A stretch of DNA of 61,402 nucleotides from Tepidamorphus sp. (GTDB taxonomy: Bacteria; Pseudomonadota; Alphaproteobacteria; Rhizobiales; Tepidamorphaceae): assembly GCA_028280885.1 (NCBI GenBank), contig JANQKY010000070.1, positions 1 to 61,402 on the forward strand, given 5' to 3'. The position numbers and the translations under genes are program-made. This document shows positions 1 through 10,908 of the stretch, in pieces (position 1 is the stretch's first letter; each line of letters begins with the position of its first letter). The notes beneath the pieces are model-generated. The model was not told the origin of the DNA. It saw only the letters and a list, made by a program, of their open reading frames with translations, and ran no database searches.

Positions 1-1
1 C

Positions 2-1480
2 TATGACGGCCGCTACCTGTTCATGAACGACAAGGCCAATACCCGCGTTGCCCGGGTGCGCTGCGATGTCATGAAATGCGACAAGATCATCGAGATCCCG
101 AATGCCAGCGACATCCATGGCCTGCGCCCGCAGAAATTCCCGCGCACCGGCTATGTCTTCGCCAATGGCGAACACCGCATCCCGCTGCCCAATGACGGGA
201 TGATCCTCGACGATCCGGAGAAGTATGTCGCGATCTTCACCGCCATCGACGGCGACACGATGGAGATCGCCTGGCAGGTGATCGTCGATGGCAATCTCGA
301 CAATTGCGACGCCGACTACCAGGGCCGCTATGCGATCTCGACCTGCTACAATTCCGAGGGCGGCGTGACGCTCGCGGAAATGACCGAGAACGAGACCGAC
401 TGGGCGGTCATCTTCAACATCGCCCGGATCGAGGAGGGCGTGAAGAACGGCGACTACAAGGAGTATAACGGCGTCCCGGTGCTCGACGGCCGCAAGGGCT
501 CGAAATACACGGCCTACGTCCCCGTGCCCAACAGCCCGCATGGCTGCAACACCGCGCCGGACGGCAAGCATGTCGTCATCAACGGCAAGCTGTCGCCGAC
601 GGTGACCGTGCTCGACGTCGACAAGATCGAAGCCGTGTTTAACGGCGCCGATCCGCGCTCCTGCGTGGTCGCCGAGCCGGAACTGGGGCTCGGCCCGCTC
701 CACACCGCCTTCGACGGCAAGGGCAATTGCTTCACCACCCTGTTCCTCGACAGCCAGATGGCGAAGTGGAACATGGATGCGGCGATCCGCCAGTATGCCG
801 GCGAGGATGTCGATCCGATCCTGGCCAAGACCGATGTGCAGTATCAGCCGGGCCACAACCACGCGACCATGGGCGAGACCAAGGAAGCGGATGGCAAGTG
901 GCTGATTTCGCTGAACAAGTTCTCCAAGGACCGGTTCCTCAATGTCGGTCCGCTGAAGCCGGAGAACGAACAGCTCATCGATATCTCGCTCGACCAGCCC
1001 GAGGTCGTCCATGACGGGCCGACCTTCGCCGAGCCGCATGACTGCATCCTGGTGCACCGCTCGAAGGTCAATCCGGCGGCGATCTGGCAGCGCGACGATC
1101 CGATGTGGGAGGACGCCCGCAAGCAGGCGGCCGCCGACGGCGTCGATCTCGACTACGACGACACGGTGATCCGCGACGGCAACAAGGTCCGGGTCTACAT
1201 GACCTCGGTCGCGCCGACCTTCGGCCTGGAGCAGTTCACCGTCAAGCAGGGTGACGAGGTCACCGTCTACGTCACCAATCTGGACGATGTCGACGACCTG
1301 ACCCACGGCTTCACGCTCGGCAATCACGGCATTGCCTTCGAAGTCGGCCCGCAGGCGACCGCCTCGGTCACCTTCACCGCCGACCGGCCAGGCGTGCACT
1401 GGTATTATTGCCAGTGGTTCTGCCATGCGCTGCACATGGAAATGCGCGGCCGCATGATCGTCGAGCCGCGGTCGGCCTAG
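2..1480 (+). CDS. nosZ: Nitrous oxide reductase NosZ, 5'-truncated by window edge
   Basis: Terminal denitrification enzyme reducing N2O to N2 in the periplasm. The frame is open from base 2, and the first ATG at 23 is internal, so the signal peptide and N-terminal propeller blades lie outside the window; about 492 residues are visible. The seven-bladed propeller that holds the CuZ cluster is followed by a C-terminal cupredoxin domain. The CuA site is explicit near 1402-1445 ([14 protein letters not shown], i.e. C-x3-C-x3-H-x2-M). HNHATMGE and [10 protein letters not shown] are typical histidine-bearing NosZ segments. The SDR-free context and the NosDFYLX genes that follow fit a clade I (TAT-type) enzyme, but the leader cannot be seen. 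It heads the nos operon; nosR would be expected upstream, outside the window. Confidence 0.97.
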   Translation, partial: YDGRYLFMNDKANTRVARVRCDVMKCDKIIEIPNASDIHGLRPQKFPRTGYVFANGEHRIPLPNDGMILDDPEKYVAIFTAIDGDTMEIAWQVIVDGNLDNCDADYQGRYAISTCYNSEGGVTLAEMTENETDWAVIFNIARIEEGVKNGDYKEYNGVPVLDGRKGSKYTAYVPVPNSPHGCNTAPDGKHVVINGKLSPTVTVLDVDKIEAVFNGADPRSCVVAEPELGLGPLHTAFDGKGNCFTTLFLDSQMAKWNMDAAIRQYAGEDVDPILAKTDVQYQPGHNHATMGETKEADGKWLISLNKFSKDRFLNVGPLKPENEQLIDISLDQPEVVHDGPTFAEPHDCILVHRSKVNPAAIWQRDDPMWEDARKQAAADGVDLDYDDTVIRDGNKVRVYMTSVAPTFGLEQFTVKQGDEVTVYVTNLDDVDDLTHGFTLGNHGIAFEVGPQATASVTFTADRPGVHWYYCQWFCHALHMEMRGRMIVEPRSA

Positions 1481-1496
1481 AGCCGGGGAGGGAGCC

Positions 1497-2771
1497 ATGA
1501 TCGGCCTTTCCTTCCGGATGGTCCTGTTCGTCGCCGCGCTTGCGGCGGCGGGCATGGCGCAGGCGCGCGAATGGACCGTTCAGGCCGGTCACGGTCGGCT
1601 TCAGGACGCGGTCGACGGGGCCGGGCCGGGTGATGTCATCCGGCTCGGTACCGGCATCCATGACGGGCCGGTGGTGCTCGACCGGCCCGTCACCCTGATC
1701 GGCGCCGACGGAGCGCGGATCGTCGGGCCGGGCACCGGAACGGTGGTGACCGTCACCGGGACGGACATCACGGTTGAAAATCTCGAGGTGTCCGGATCAG
1801 GCGGTTCGCATGAGACGCTCGATTCCGGCATCAAGGTCACCAAGACGGCGCGCAACGCCCGGGTGATCGGCAATACGCTCACCGGCAACCTGGTCGGCAT
1901 CGACGTTCATGGCGGGCGCGACACGCTGGTTGCCGGCAACACGATTACCGGCCGGCAGGACCACCGGATGAACGCGCGCGGCAACGGCGTCTATATCTGG
2001 AACGCGCCGGGGACGATCGTCGAGGACAACGACATCCGCTATGGCCGCGACGGCATCTTCGTCAATACCAGCCGTGACAACATCTTCCGCAACAATCGGT
2101 TCCGGGACCTGCGCTTCGCCGTCCACTACATGTACACGAACGGCGGCACGGTGACCGGCAACGTCTCGCGCGACAATCATGTCGGCTACGCGCTGATGTA
2201 TTCGCGCGACCTCGATGTCGCCGGGAACGTGTCGATCAACGACCGCGACCACGGCATCATGCTGAATTATGCCAACGACGCGGTGGTGCAGGGCAATCTG
2301 GTACGCGGCGGCGGCGAGAAATGCCTGTTCATGTACAACGCCAACAAGAACCGGTTGATCGGCAACCGCTTCGAGGCCTGCCCGATCGGCATCCACTTCA
2401 CCGCCGGCTCCGAGCGCAACGCGATTTCCGGCAACGGCTTCATCGGCAACCGGGTGCAGGTGAAATATGTCGGCTCGCGCTGGCTCGACTGGAGCGCGGA
2501 GGGCCAGGGCAACTACTGGAGCGACCATGCCGCGTTTGATCTCAACAGCGACGGCGTCGCCGATGTGCCCTATCGGCCGAACGATCTGATCGACCACATC
2601 CTGTGGACGCAGCCAGCCGCCCGCCTGTTGCTCGGCTCTCCGGCGGTGCAGCTCATCCGCTGGGCCCAATCGAAGTTTCCAGCGCTCCTGCCCGGCGGGG
2701 TCGTCGATACCCGTCCCTTGATGGTCCCGCCCGATCTCGGCGATCAGACGGCTGAGGGAGGTCCCGCATGA
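1497..2771 (+). CDS. nosD: NosD, periplasmic copper-site maturation protein
   Basis: Beta-helix protein needed with the NosFY ABC transporter to assemble the CuZ sulfide cluster of NosZ. The 424-residue product starts with a Sec-type signal peptide (hydrophobic FVAALAAAGMAQA ending about residue 24). A long run of parallel beta-helix (PbH1/CASH) repeats follows, visible as recurring N-x-I/V and G-N-x-I/V steps such as VIGNTLTGNLVGIDVHGG and IVEDNDIRYG. It begins 16 bases after nosZ and overlaps nosF by four bases (ATGA), indicating translational coupling. Length and order match the conserved nosZDFYL arrangement. Confidence 0.95.
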   Translation: MIGLSFRMVLFVAALAAAGMAQAREWTVQAGHGRLQDAVDGAGPGDVIRLGTGIHDGPVVLDRPVTLIGADGARIVGPGTGTVVTVTGTDITVENLEVSGSGGSHETLDSGIKVTKTARNARVIGNTLTGNLVGIDVHGGRDTLVAGNTITGRQDHRMNARGNGVYIWNAPGTIVEDNDIRYGRDGIFVNTSRDNIFRNNRFRDLRFAVHYMYTNGGTVTGNVSRDNHVGYALMYSRDLDVAGNVSINDRDHGIMLNYANDAVVQGNLVRGGGEKCLFMYNANKNRLIGNRFEACPIGIHFTAGSERNAISGNGFIGNRVQVKYVGSRWLDWSAEGQGNYWSDHAAFDLNSDGVADVPYRPNDLIDHILWTQPAARLLLGSPAVQLIRWAQSKFPALLPGGVVDTRPLMVPPDLGDQTAEGGPA

Positions 2772-3682
2772 GCATCTCGGCAATCGAACTCTCGCGTATC
2801 GAAAAGCGCTTCGGCGCGCTGACGGCGCTCAACGGGGTGACGCTCAGCGTCGCGCCCGGCGAGCGGCTGGCGCTGCTCGGCCATAACGGCGCCGGCAAGA
2901 CGACGCTGATCCGACTGGTCCTCGGTTTAATCCGCCCGGATGGGGGCACACTGCGTGTGCTCGACGGGGCGGCGGGATCGATGGCGGCGCGGCGGCGGAT
3001 CGCCTATCTGCCCGAAAACGTCGCCTTCCACGGTGCGCTGACCGGCCGCGAGCAGCTTGCCCTGTTTGCCCGCATGAGGGGCCGGCGCGCGACGATCGTG
3101 CCGGGGCTGCTCGATCGTGTTGGGCTCGGCGAGGCGCTCGACCGGCGGATCTCGACCTGGTCGAAGGGCATGCGCCAGCGGCTCGGGCTTGCCCAGATCC
3201 TGATCGGCGAACCGGATCTCGTCGTCCTCGACGAGCCGACCTCCGGCCTCGATCCGATCTCGCGCGGCATGTTCTACGATATCGTCGCCGAGCTTGCCGG
3301 CCGCGGCGCGGCGGTGCTGCTGTCCTCGCATGCGCTCACCGAGATGGAGGCGCGGGCCGACCGGATCGTCATCCTGAAGAAGGGCGACATCGTCGCGGAC
3401 GGGCGGCTTGCCGAACTGCGCGCCGGCGCAGCGCTGCCGATCCGGCTGCGTGTCTCGGTCAAGCCCGACGAGGCCGACCGGGTCGCCGAGACCGTTGGCG
3501 GATTGAGGATCAATGGCTGCGCGGTCGAGATTTCCTGCAGCGCCGACGACAAGCTCCGCCACCTGGCCGCCGTCACCGCACTCGGCCCGGCGGTGGAGGA
3601 CATCGAGATCGTGCCGCCGAGCCTTGAGGATCTCTACCGCCATTTCAATCAATCGCGCCCATCCGCGGGAGACCAGCCATGA
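2768..3682 (+). CDS. nosF: NosF, ABC transporter ATPase for NosZ maturation
   Basis: Cytoplasmic ATPase that drives the NosY membrane subunit to deliver a sulfur species for CuZ assembly. A 304-residue ABC protein with Walker A GHNGAGKTT (about residues 38-46), signature region WSKGMRQRLGLAQ, and Walker B LVVLDEPTSGLDP. The WSKGM form of the signature is normal for the NosF/CcmA-like group. The C-terminal 80 residues are a small accessory domain. It overlaps both nosD and nosY by four bases. Confidence 0.96.
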   Translation: MSISAIELSRIEKRFGALTALNGVTLSVAPGERLALLGHNGAGKTTLIRLVLGLIRPDGGTLRVLDGAAGSMAARRRIAYLPENVAFHGALTGREQLALFARMRGRRATIVPGLLDRVGLGEALDRRISTWSKGMRQRLGLAQILIGEPDLVVLDEPTSGLDPISRGMFYDIVAELAGRGAAVLLSSHALTEMEARADRIVILKKGDIVADGRLAELRAGAALPIRLRVSVKPDEADRVAETVGGLRINGCAVEISCSADDKLRHLAAVTALGPAVEDIEIVPPSLEDLYRHFNQSRPSAGDQP

Positions 3683-4509
3683 TCGGCCAGATCGCCGCCA
3701 TAACGGCGACCGAGATGCGCATCGCCCTGCGCAACCGCTGGGTGATCACGGCGACCGCGCTGATGACCGTGTTCGGGCTGATCCTGGCCTTCGCCGGTTC
3801 CTCGCCGGCGGGCACGCTTGGCGTCGACCGGCTGACGCTGACGGCCTCGAGCCTTGCGACGCTCAGCGTCTATCTGGTGCCGCTGATCGCGCTGCTGCTC
3901 TCCTATGATTCCTTTGCCGGCGAACGCGAGCGCGGCACGCTGGCGCTGCTGTTGACCTATCCGGTGCCGCGCTCGGGCCTGCTGGCCGCGAAATTCGCCG
4001 CGCAGCTCGGCGTTCTCGCCGGCGCGATCATTGTCGGCTATGGCGTGGCAACCGTCGTGGTCGCCGGGTTGCACGGGGCGAGCGCGGATGGCCTTGGCCA
4101 TATCGCCCGGCTGGCCGTCACCGCGATCCTGCTCGGCGCGGTGTTCCTGGCTGTCGGCGACCTGATCAGCGCCTCGGTGCGCCAGCCGGGCACGGCGGCG
4201 AGCCTGGCGCTCGGCGTCTGGGTCGTCGCGGTGGTGATGCTGGACGTGGCACTGCTCGGCGCGGTCGTCGCCGATGATGGCGGCGTGTTCACCAAGACGG
4301 TGTTCCCGGTGCTGCTGGTGGCGAGCCCGACGGATGCGTTCCGGCTGTTCAACCTGCTCGCGATCGAGGCGGACGCGGCCGTGCCGGGCCTGGCATCCGC
4401 GCCGCAGACGCTCACGCTGCCGGCGTTCGCGCCGATCGCTACGCTTGTCGCCTGGCCGCTTCTGCTGCTCGCCGGCGCCCTGGCAACGCTTAGGAGGATC
4501 GAGCCATGA
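3679..4509 (+). CDS. nosY: NosY, ABC-2 type membrane permease
   Basis: Membrane subunit of the NosFY transporter. The 276-residue protein has about six hydrophobic segments (for example LATLSVYLVPLIALLLSY and a C-terminal LVAWPLLLLAGALATL) and the ABC-2 family element FAGERERGTLALLLTYPV, the coupling region that contacts NosF. It overlaps nosF and nosL by four bases each. Length is as usual for NosY. Confidence 0.95.
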   Translation: MIGQIAAITATEMRIALRNRWVITATALMTVFGLILAFAGSSPAGTLGVDRLTLTASSLATLSVYLVPLIALLLSYDSFAGERERGTLALLLTYPVPRSGLLAAKFAAQLGVLAGAIIVGYGVATVVVAGLHGASADGLGHIARLAVTAILLGAVFLAVGDLISASVRQPGTAASLALGVWVVAVVMLDVALLGAVVADDGGVFTKTVFPVLLVASPTDAFRLFNLLAIEADAAVPGLASAPQTLTLPAFAPIATLVAWPLLLLAGALATLRRIEP

Positions 4510-5054
4510 TCAGGCCGCTGCTGCTGCTCGCCGCGCTGCTGGCACTTGCCGCCTGCAACGAGGAGACATCGGCCGAGCGGCCCGGTCCGGTCGCGCTGAC
4601 CGCCGAGGCGGCGGGGCACTACTGCCAGATGATCGTGCTCGACCATGCCGGCCCCAAGGCGCAGGTGCATCTGGCCGGCAACCCCCATCCGCTGTGGTTT
4701 TCGCAGGTGCGCGACGCGCTCGCCTATGACCGGATGCCGGAGGAGGACGGCGAGATCGTCGCGATCTATGTGAGCGACATGGGCGCGTCCGGCGCGACCT
4801 GGTCGGCGCCCGGCGAGGGCAACTGGATCGCGCTCGCCGATGCCGTCTTCGTCGTCGACAGCGATGCGCGCGGCGGTATGGGGGCACCGGAGCTGGTGCC
4901 GTTTTCCGATGCCGAGGCCGCTCAGGCCTTTGCCGCCGAGCGGGGCGGGCGGGTCGTCGACCTTGCCGGGATCTCCGATGAGATGGTGCTGTCGCCGGTC
5001 GACGTGCTGGCGTTTCCGGGGCAGACGCCGGCCGAGCGCGGAGCGGGCGGATGA
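4506..5054 (+). CDS. nosL: NosL, copper-chaperone lipoprotein
   Basis: Outer- or inner-membrane-anchored Cu(I) carrier that supplies copper to NosZ. The 182-residue protein has a lipoprotein signal with lipobox LAAC (Cys17). The C-x-M copper motif follows in HYCQMIVLDH, and a further methionine-rich loop GGMGAPELVPF is typical of the family. A small NosL/MerB-like fold is expected. It overlaps nosY and nosX by four bases. Confidence 0.93.
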   Translation: MIRPLLLLAALLALAACNEETSAERPGPVALTAEAAGHYCQMIVLDHAGPKAQVHLAGNPHPLWFSQVRDALAYDRMPEEDGEIVAIYVSDMGASGATWSAPGEGNWIALADAVFVVDSDARGGMGAPELVPFSDAEAAQAFAAERGGRVVDLAGISDEMVLSPVDVLAFPGQTPAERGAGG

Positions 5055-5992
5055 GCGGTCTTTCCAGGCGGCGGTTCCTGACGATCACGGCTGCTCTCGG
5101 GGCCGCCGGGATCGGCGGGCTCGCATTGCCGGCGCGGTCGGACAGCCGGGTCGTCTGGTCGGGCGTCGCGCTCGGTGCGAAGGCGCGGATTTTCGTCGAT
5201 ACCGGCGACCGTGACGAGGCCTCCGGTCTTGTCGCGGCCTGCGTTGCCGAGATCGACCGTCTGGAAGGCCTGTTCAGCCTGTATCGGCCGGATAGTGAAA
5301 TAAATCGACTTAATGATAAGGGGCGATACGAAGCGCCCAGTGGTGATTTCCTGCAGATCCTGTCGCTTGCCGGTGCGGTTCACCAGGCAAGCGGCGGTGC
5401 GTTCGATCCGACGATCCAGCCGCTCTGGGCGGCTTTGGCGGGCGCGAAAATGGATTGCAGGTCGATCGGCTTCGAGCACGTCCGCTACGGACCACAAGCC
5501 GTCTCCTTTGACCGTCCGGGCATGGCGCTGACGCTGAACGGTATCGCGCAGGGCTATGTGACCGACCGGATCGCCACGCTGTTCGCCGCCGCCGGGCTCC
5601 GGCATGTCCTGGTCGATATCGGCGAGTTGCGGGCGCTTGGGGGGCGTCGTGACGGAACCGGCTGGCCGGTGCGGATCGCCGGGTCCGACCGGGTCGTTTC
5701 GCTCGGCGACCGGGCGCTTGCGACGTCTGCGACGCATGGCACGACGATCGACCGGGCGGGTACCGTTGGCCATATCCTCGATCCGCGAACCGGGCGTCCG
5801 GTTGTGGCGGACCGGCAGGTGACCGTCTCCGCGCCGACGGCGGCGCTTGCCGACGCGCTGTCGACGGCGGTCTGCATATTGCCGGGGGATGAGATTGAGG
5901 GTCTTGTCGGAGCGTTCGATGGCGCGCGGATTGAGGCGCGCGCCGGCTTTGGCGTGCCGGCTTTGCGGGGGGTAAACAGCGGCAGCCGCTGA
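5051..5992 (+). CDS. nosX: NosX, ApbE-type FAD:protein FMN transferase
   Basis: Transfers FMN from FAD covalently to a threonine of the partner flavoprotein, by family knowledge NosR, which supplies electrons to NosZ. The 313-residue product starts with a twin-arginine signal (SRRRFLTITAALGAAG), so it is exported. ApbE hallmarks are present: LNGIAQGYVTDRIA, a VDIGELRALGGRRDG loop, and the metal-site segment HILDPRTGRPV, with the C-terminal SAPTAALADALSTAVC. The TGA stop at 5990-5992 falls inside the homology of the repeat that follows, so the last few residues may have been reshaped by that element. Confidence 0.94.
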   Translation: MSGLSRRRFLTITAALGAAGIGGLALPARSDSRVVWSGVALGAKARIFVDTGDRDEASGLVAACVAEIDRLEGLFSLYRPDSEINRLNDKGRYEAPSGDFLQILSLAGAVHQASGGAFDPTIQPLWAALAGAKMDCRSIGFEHVRYGPQAVSFDRPGMALTLNGIAQGYVTDRIATLFAAAGLRHVLVDIGELRALGGRRDGTGWPVRIAGSDRVVSLGDRALATSATHGTTIDRAGTVGHILDPRTGRPVVADRQVTVSAPTAALADALSTAVCILPGDEIEGLVGAFDGARIEARAGFGVPALRGVNSGSR

Positions 5993-6178
5993 CGGGCCCT
6001 CACCCGGCCCTTCGGGCCGCCCTCTCCCGCCAAGGGGGAGAGGGTAAGAGTCTCGCGGCACCCTCGTTCTCCCCTCTCTCCTTGTGGGAAAGAGGTCGAG
6101 TTTGCGGGAAAGGAGCCGCGCGGCACGGACCCTCTCCCCTTGCGGGAGAGGGTGGCCCGAAGGGCCGGGTGAGGGGGC
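5988..6178. repeat. Composite palindromic repeat, copy 1 (BIME/RIME-like)
   Basis: Two inverted arms, 5997-6045 and 6129-6176, each made of CCCTCACCCGG, a CCCTTCGGG mini-hairpin and a CCCTCTCCC...GGGAGAGGG hairpin, flank an inner segment with CTCTCTCCTTGTGGGAAAGA. The same whole element in opposite orientation lies at 60618-60814. The shared sequence begins GCTGACGGGCCCTCACCCGG, which includes the nosX stop. No open frame is present, so this looks like a non-autonomous dispersed element that could also act as a transcription stop after the nos operon. Confidence 0.8.
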
Positions 6179-6262
6179 GTCAATCACGCCATACAGTCGG
6201 TGAATCGTCGCCACCGGACTTAAACCGGACGGCAGCGCATCTGACACCGAGGCGTCCAACAC

Positions 6263-6296
6263 AAAATCGGCGCACCCGCCTTTCGGATGCGCCGAT
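6263..6296 (-). terminator. Rho-independent terminator of katG
   Basis: Read on the minus strand, a nine-base-pair stem (ATCGGCGCA at one side, TGCGCCGAT at the other, 6288-6296 and 6266-6274) with a 13-base loop is followed by a short T run (6263-6266). It sits about 60 bases after the katG stop. Confidence 0.65.
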
Positions 6297-6353
6297 CAGT
6301 ATCGTACGGCCGCGACCCGGCTGGGGATCGCGGTTGCGTTTTCACTGGACCGC

Positions 6354-8745
<2,392 letters not shown>

Positions 8746-9639
8746 ATGATAAATCTCACCCTAAGACAACTCCGCTATTTCGATGCGCTGGCGACCCATG
8801 GCCATTTCGGCCGCGCGGCGGAGGCCTGTTCGATCTCGCAGCCGGCCCTGTCGATGCAGATCAAGGAGATGGAGGACACGCTCGGCGTCATGCTGTTCGA
8901 TCGCGGCGCGCGGCAGGTCCGGCTGACCCAATTCGGCGAGGCGGCGGTGCAGCGGATCCGCGAGATCCTGCGCTCGGTGGACGAGCTTGGCGACCTGGCG
9001 CGGGCGGCGCGGGACCGGCTGGTCGGGCGCCTCAGGATCGGCGTCATTCCGACGATCGCGCCCTATCTTCTGCCGGCCGTCATTTCCGACCTCGCCGCAG
9101 CCCATACCGAGCTCGATATCCATGTGCGCGAGACGCTGACGCCGAAGCTGATCGAGGAGCTGACGGACGGCCGGCTCGATACCGCGATCCTCGCCCTGCC
9201 GATTTCGGAGCCGACGCTGGCCGAGGTGCCGCTTTACACCGAGCCGTTCGTGCTGGTGCGGCCTGGCGCGGATGCCGACGTGCCGGTTCCAAGCCGCGAC
9301 GCCTTGCGCGAGATGCGCCTGCTGCTGCTGGAGGAGGGGCATTGCTTCCGCGACCAGGCGCTGTCCTTCTGCAATCTGCAGTCGACGCCGCCGCGCGAAT
9401 TGCTCGATGCCAGTTCGCTGTCGACGCTGGTGCAGATGGTCGGCGCCGGGATGGGGGTGACGCTGATCCCGGAAATGGCGGTCGCGGTGGAGACCCGGTC
9501 GGCCGCCGTTTCGATCGCCCGCTTCGAGGAGCCGCAGCCGGCCCGGACGCTCGGCATGGTCTGGCGCAAGGCGAGCCCGCTCGCCGGACAGCTCTCCGAG
9601 ATCGCCGAGGTCGTCCGGCGCGCCGCAGAAGGGTTGTGA
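8746..9639 (+). CDS. oxyR: Peroxide-sensing LysR-type regulator OxyR
   Basis: Hydrogen-peroxide-responsive activator. A 297-residue LysR protein with an N-terminal winged helix-turn-helix (residues 3-62, LTLRQLRYFDALATHGHFGR). The two redox cysteines of OxyR are recognisable at Cys200 and Cys209 in GHCFRDQALSFCN, which matches the E. coli GHC...FC spacing, so OxyR is chosen over a generic LysR. Divergent from katG, which is almost certainly its target; its 3' end faces a convergent reductase gene with only 17 bases between. Confidence 0.93.
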   Translation: MINLTLRQLRYFDALATHGHFGRAAEACSISQPALSMQIKEMEDTLGVMLFDRGARQVRLTQFGEAAVQRIREILRSVDELGDLARAARDRLVGRLRIGVIPTIAPYLLPAVISDLAAAHTELDIHVRETLTPKLIEELTDGRLDTAILALPISEPTLAEVPLYTEPFVLVRPGADADVPVPSRDALREMRLLLLEEGHCFRDQALSFCNLQSTPPRELLDASSLSTLVQMVGAGMGVTLIPEMAVAVETRSAAVSIARFEEPQPARTLGMVWRKASPLAGQLSEIAEVVRRAAEGL

Positions 9640-9656
9640 GGGGGCAGGCGCGGGCC

Positions 9657-10721
9657 TTACGCCTTCTCGAACTGGCCCGCGTCGATCATCTGCTGGAACA
9701 TCTCCTCCATCGAGGTCTTCAGCGGCCGGTAGGTCACGCCCAATTCGCGCTTGCCCTTGGAATTGTCGGCCCGCCAGGGGATGTCGACATTGTTGGCGAC
9801 CGCCTTGCGGGTCAGGCCATCGCTGAGCATCGGCGCCATCAGCCAGGCAAGCCATTTCGGCGCGGCCCGTTTCGGCAGCGGATAGTCCCTGCCATACCGG
9901 TCCTGCAGAGTGAGCGCGATTGCCAGCATGTCGGTCTCGTGGCCGGAAATGATGTTGCGGCCATTGGCGTCGGGCCGGAAGCCGGCGGCGAGATGGGCAT
10001 CGGCGAGGTCGCGGACGTCGACTGTGCCCATGCCCCAGCGCGGCGCGCCGGATTTCAGCGCGCCGCCGCCCATCTGGCGCAGGATGTTGAAGCTCTCCGA
10101 GGTCGGCCGGGCCTGCAGCGCCGGGCCGATCACCAGGCTCGGATTGATGACGACCAGCCGCCAGCGGTCCTGCGCCTCGGCAATCTTCCAGGCCTCCCTT
10201 TCGGCAAGCGTCTTGGAGTAGAAGTAGGGATTGTGCGCGATCGACGAGGATGTGTTCCAGACGCTCTCGTCGAGCCGGCCGTTCGGCGCGTTGGCGATGT
10301 CCGCGTTGTCGCCATAAATCGCCGCGCAGGAGGAGGTTAAGACGACGCGTTTGACGCTGTCGGTCCGGTTCGCAGCTTCGAGCACATTCCGTGTTCCCTT
10401 TACCGCCGGATCGATCAGTTCCTTCTGTGGATCCTTAACGTCGACGGTGAAGGGCGATGCGGTGTGGAAGACGACGGCGCAGCCCTGCATCGCCTCGTCA
10501 TAGGAGCCGTCTTCCAGCAGATCGGCCTTGAAATACCGGATTTCGCCAGGCGCGTTCGCGGCGATATCGCTGAGGTGCTGCAGCTTGGCGGCGTTGCCCG
10601 GATCGCGCACCGGCGCGTGGACGGTGCAGCCGGCCTCCAGCAGGCCCTTGACGATCCAGCCGGCGACGTAGCCGGTGGCGCCGGTGACGAGAACCGGCGC
10701 GGCGGTATCGATATCGGTCAT
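9657..10721 (-). CDS. NAD(P)-dependent epimerase/reductase (extended SDR)
   Basis: A 354-residue extended short-chain dehydrogenase resembling the dihydroflavonol-4-reductase/aldehyde reductase group. The N-terminal nucleotide fold shows VTGATGYVAGWIVKGLLEAG, and the catalytic Tyr-x3-Lys is in YFYSKTLAE, with VVLTSSCAAIYG carrying the serine. Substrate cannot be read; members reduce aldehydes and ketones with NADPH. It stands alone, convergent with oxyR. Confidence 0.85.
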   Translation of the reverse strand: MTDIDTAAPVLVTGATGYVAGWIVKGLLEAGCTVHAPVRDPGNAAKLQHLSDIAANAPGEIRYFKADLLEDGSYDEAMQGCAVVFHTASPFTVDVKDPQKELIDPAVKGTRNVLEAANRTDSVKRVVLTSSCAAIYGDNADIANAPNGRLDESVWNTSSSIAHNPYFYSKTLAEREAWKIAEAQDRWRLVVINPSLVIGPALQARPTSESFNILRQMGGGALKSGAPRWGMGTVDVRDLADAHLAAGFRPDANGRNIISGHETDMLAIALTLQDRYGRDYPLPKRAAPKWLAWLMAPMLSDGLTRKAVANNVDIPWRADNSKGKRELGVTYRPLKTSMEEMFQQMIDAGQFEKA

Positions 10722-10908
10722 GTGTGGTTCCTGTGCCTGATGACGGGCTCGTTTTTCAGTCTACGCGCGGCAGGTAACGAAGTGGTGTCGATGGCGGGGC
10801 CAGCCCGCGGTATGGCTGGAGTTTGCCCGTTCGATCGGCAAGATCTAAGTCGCCGCGGCCACAGAACAAGGGGCCGCGGTCACGGCAAAGTCGCGTGGAG
10901 GGAGAGCG

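Noticed and set aside
5993..6353. Small frames within the repeat after nosX
   Set aside because: They follow palindromic GC-rich repeats and have no protein character.
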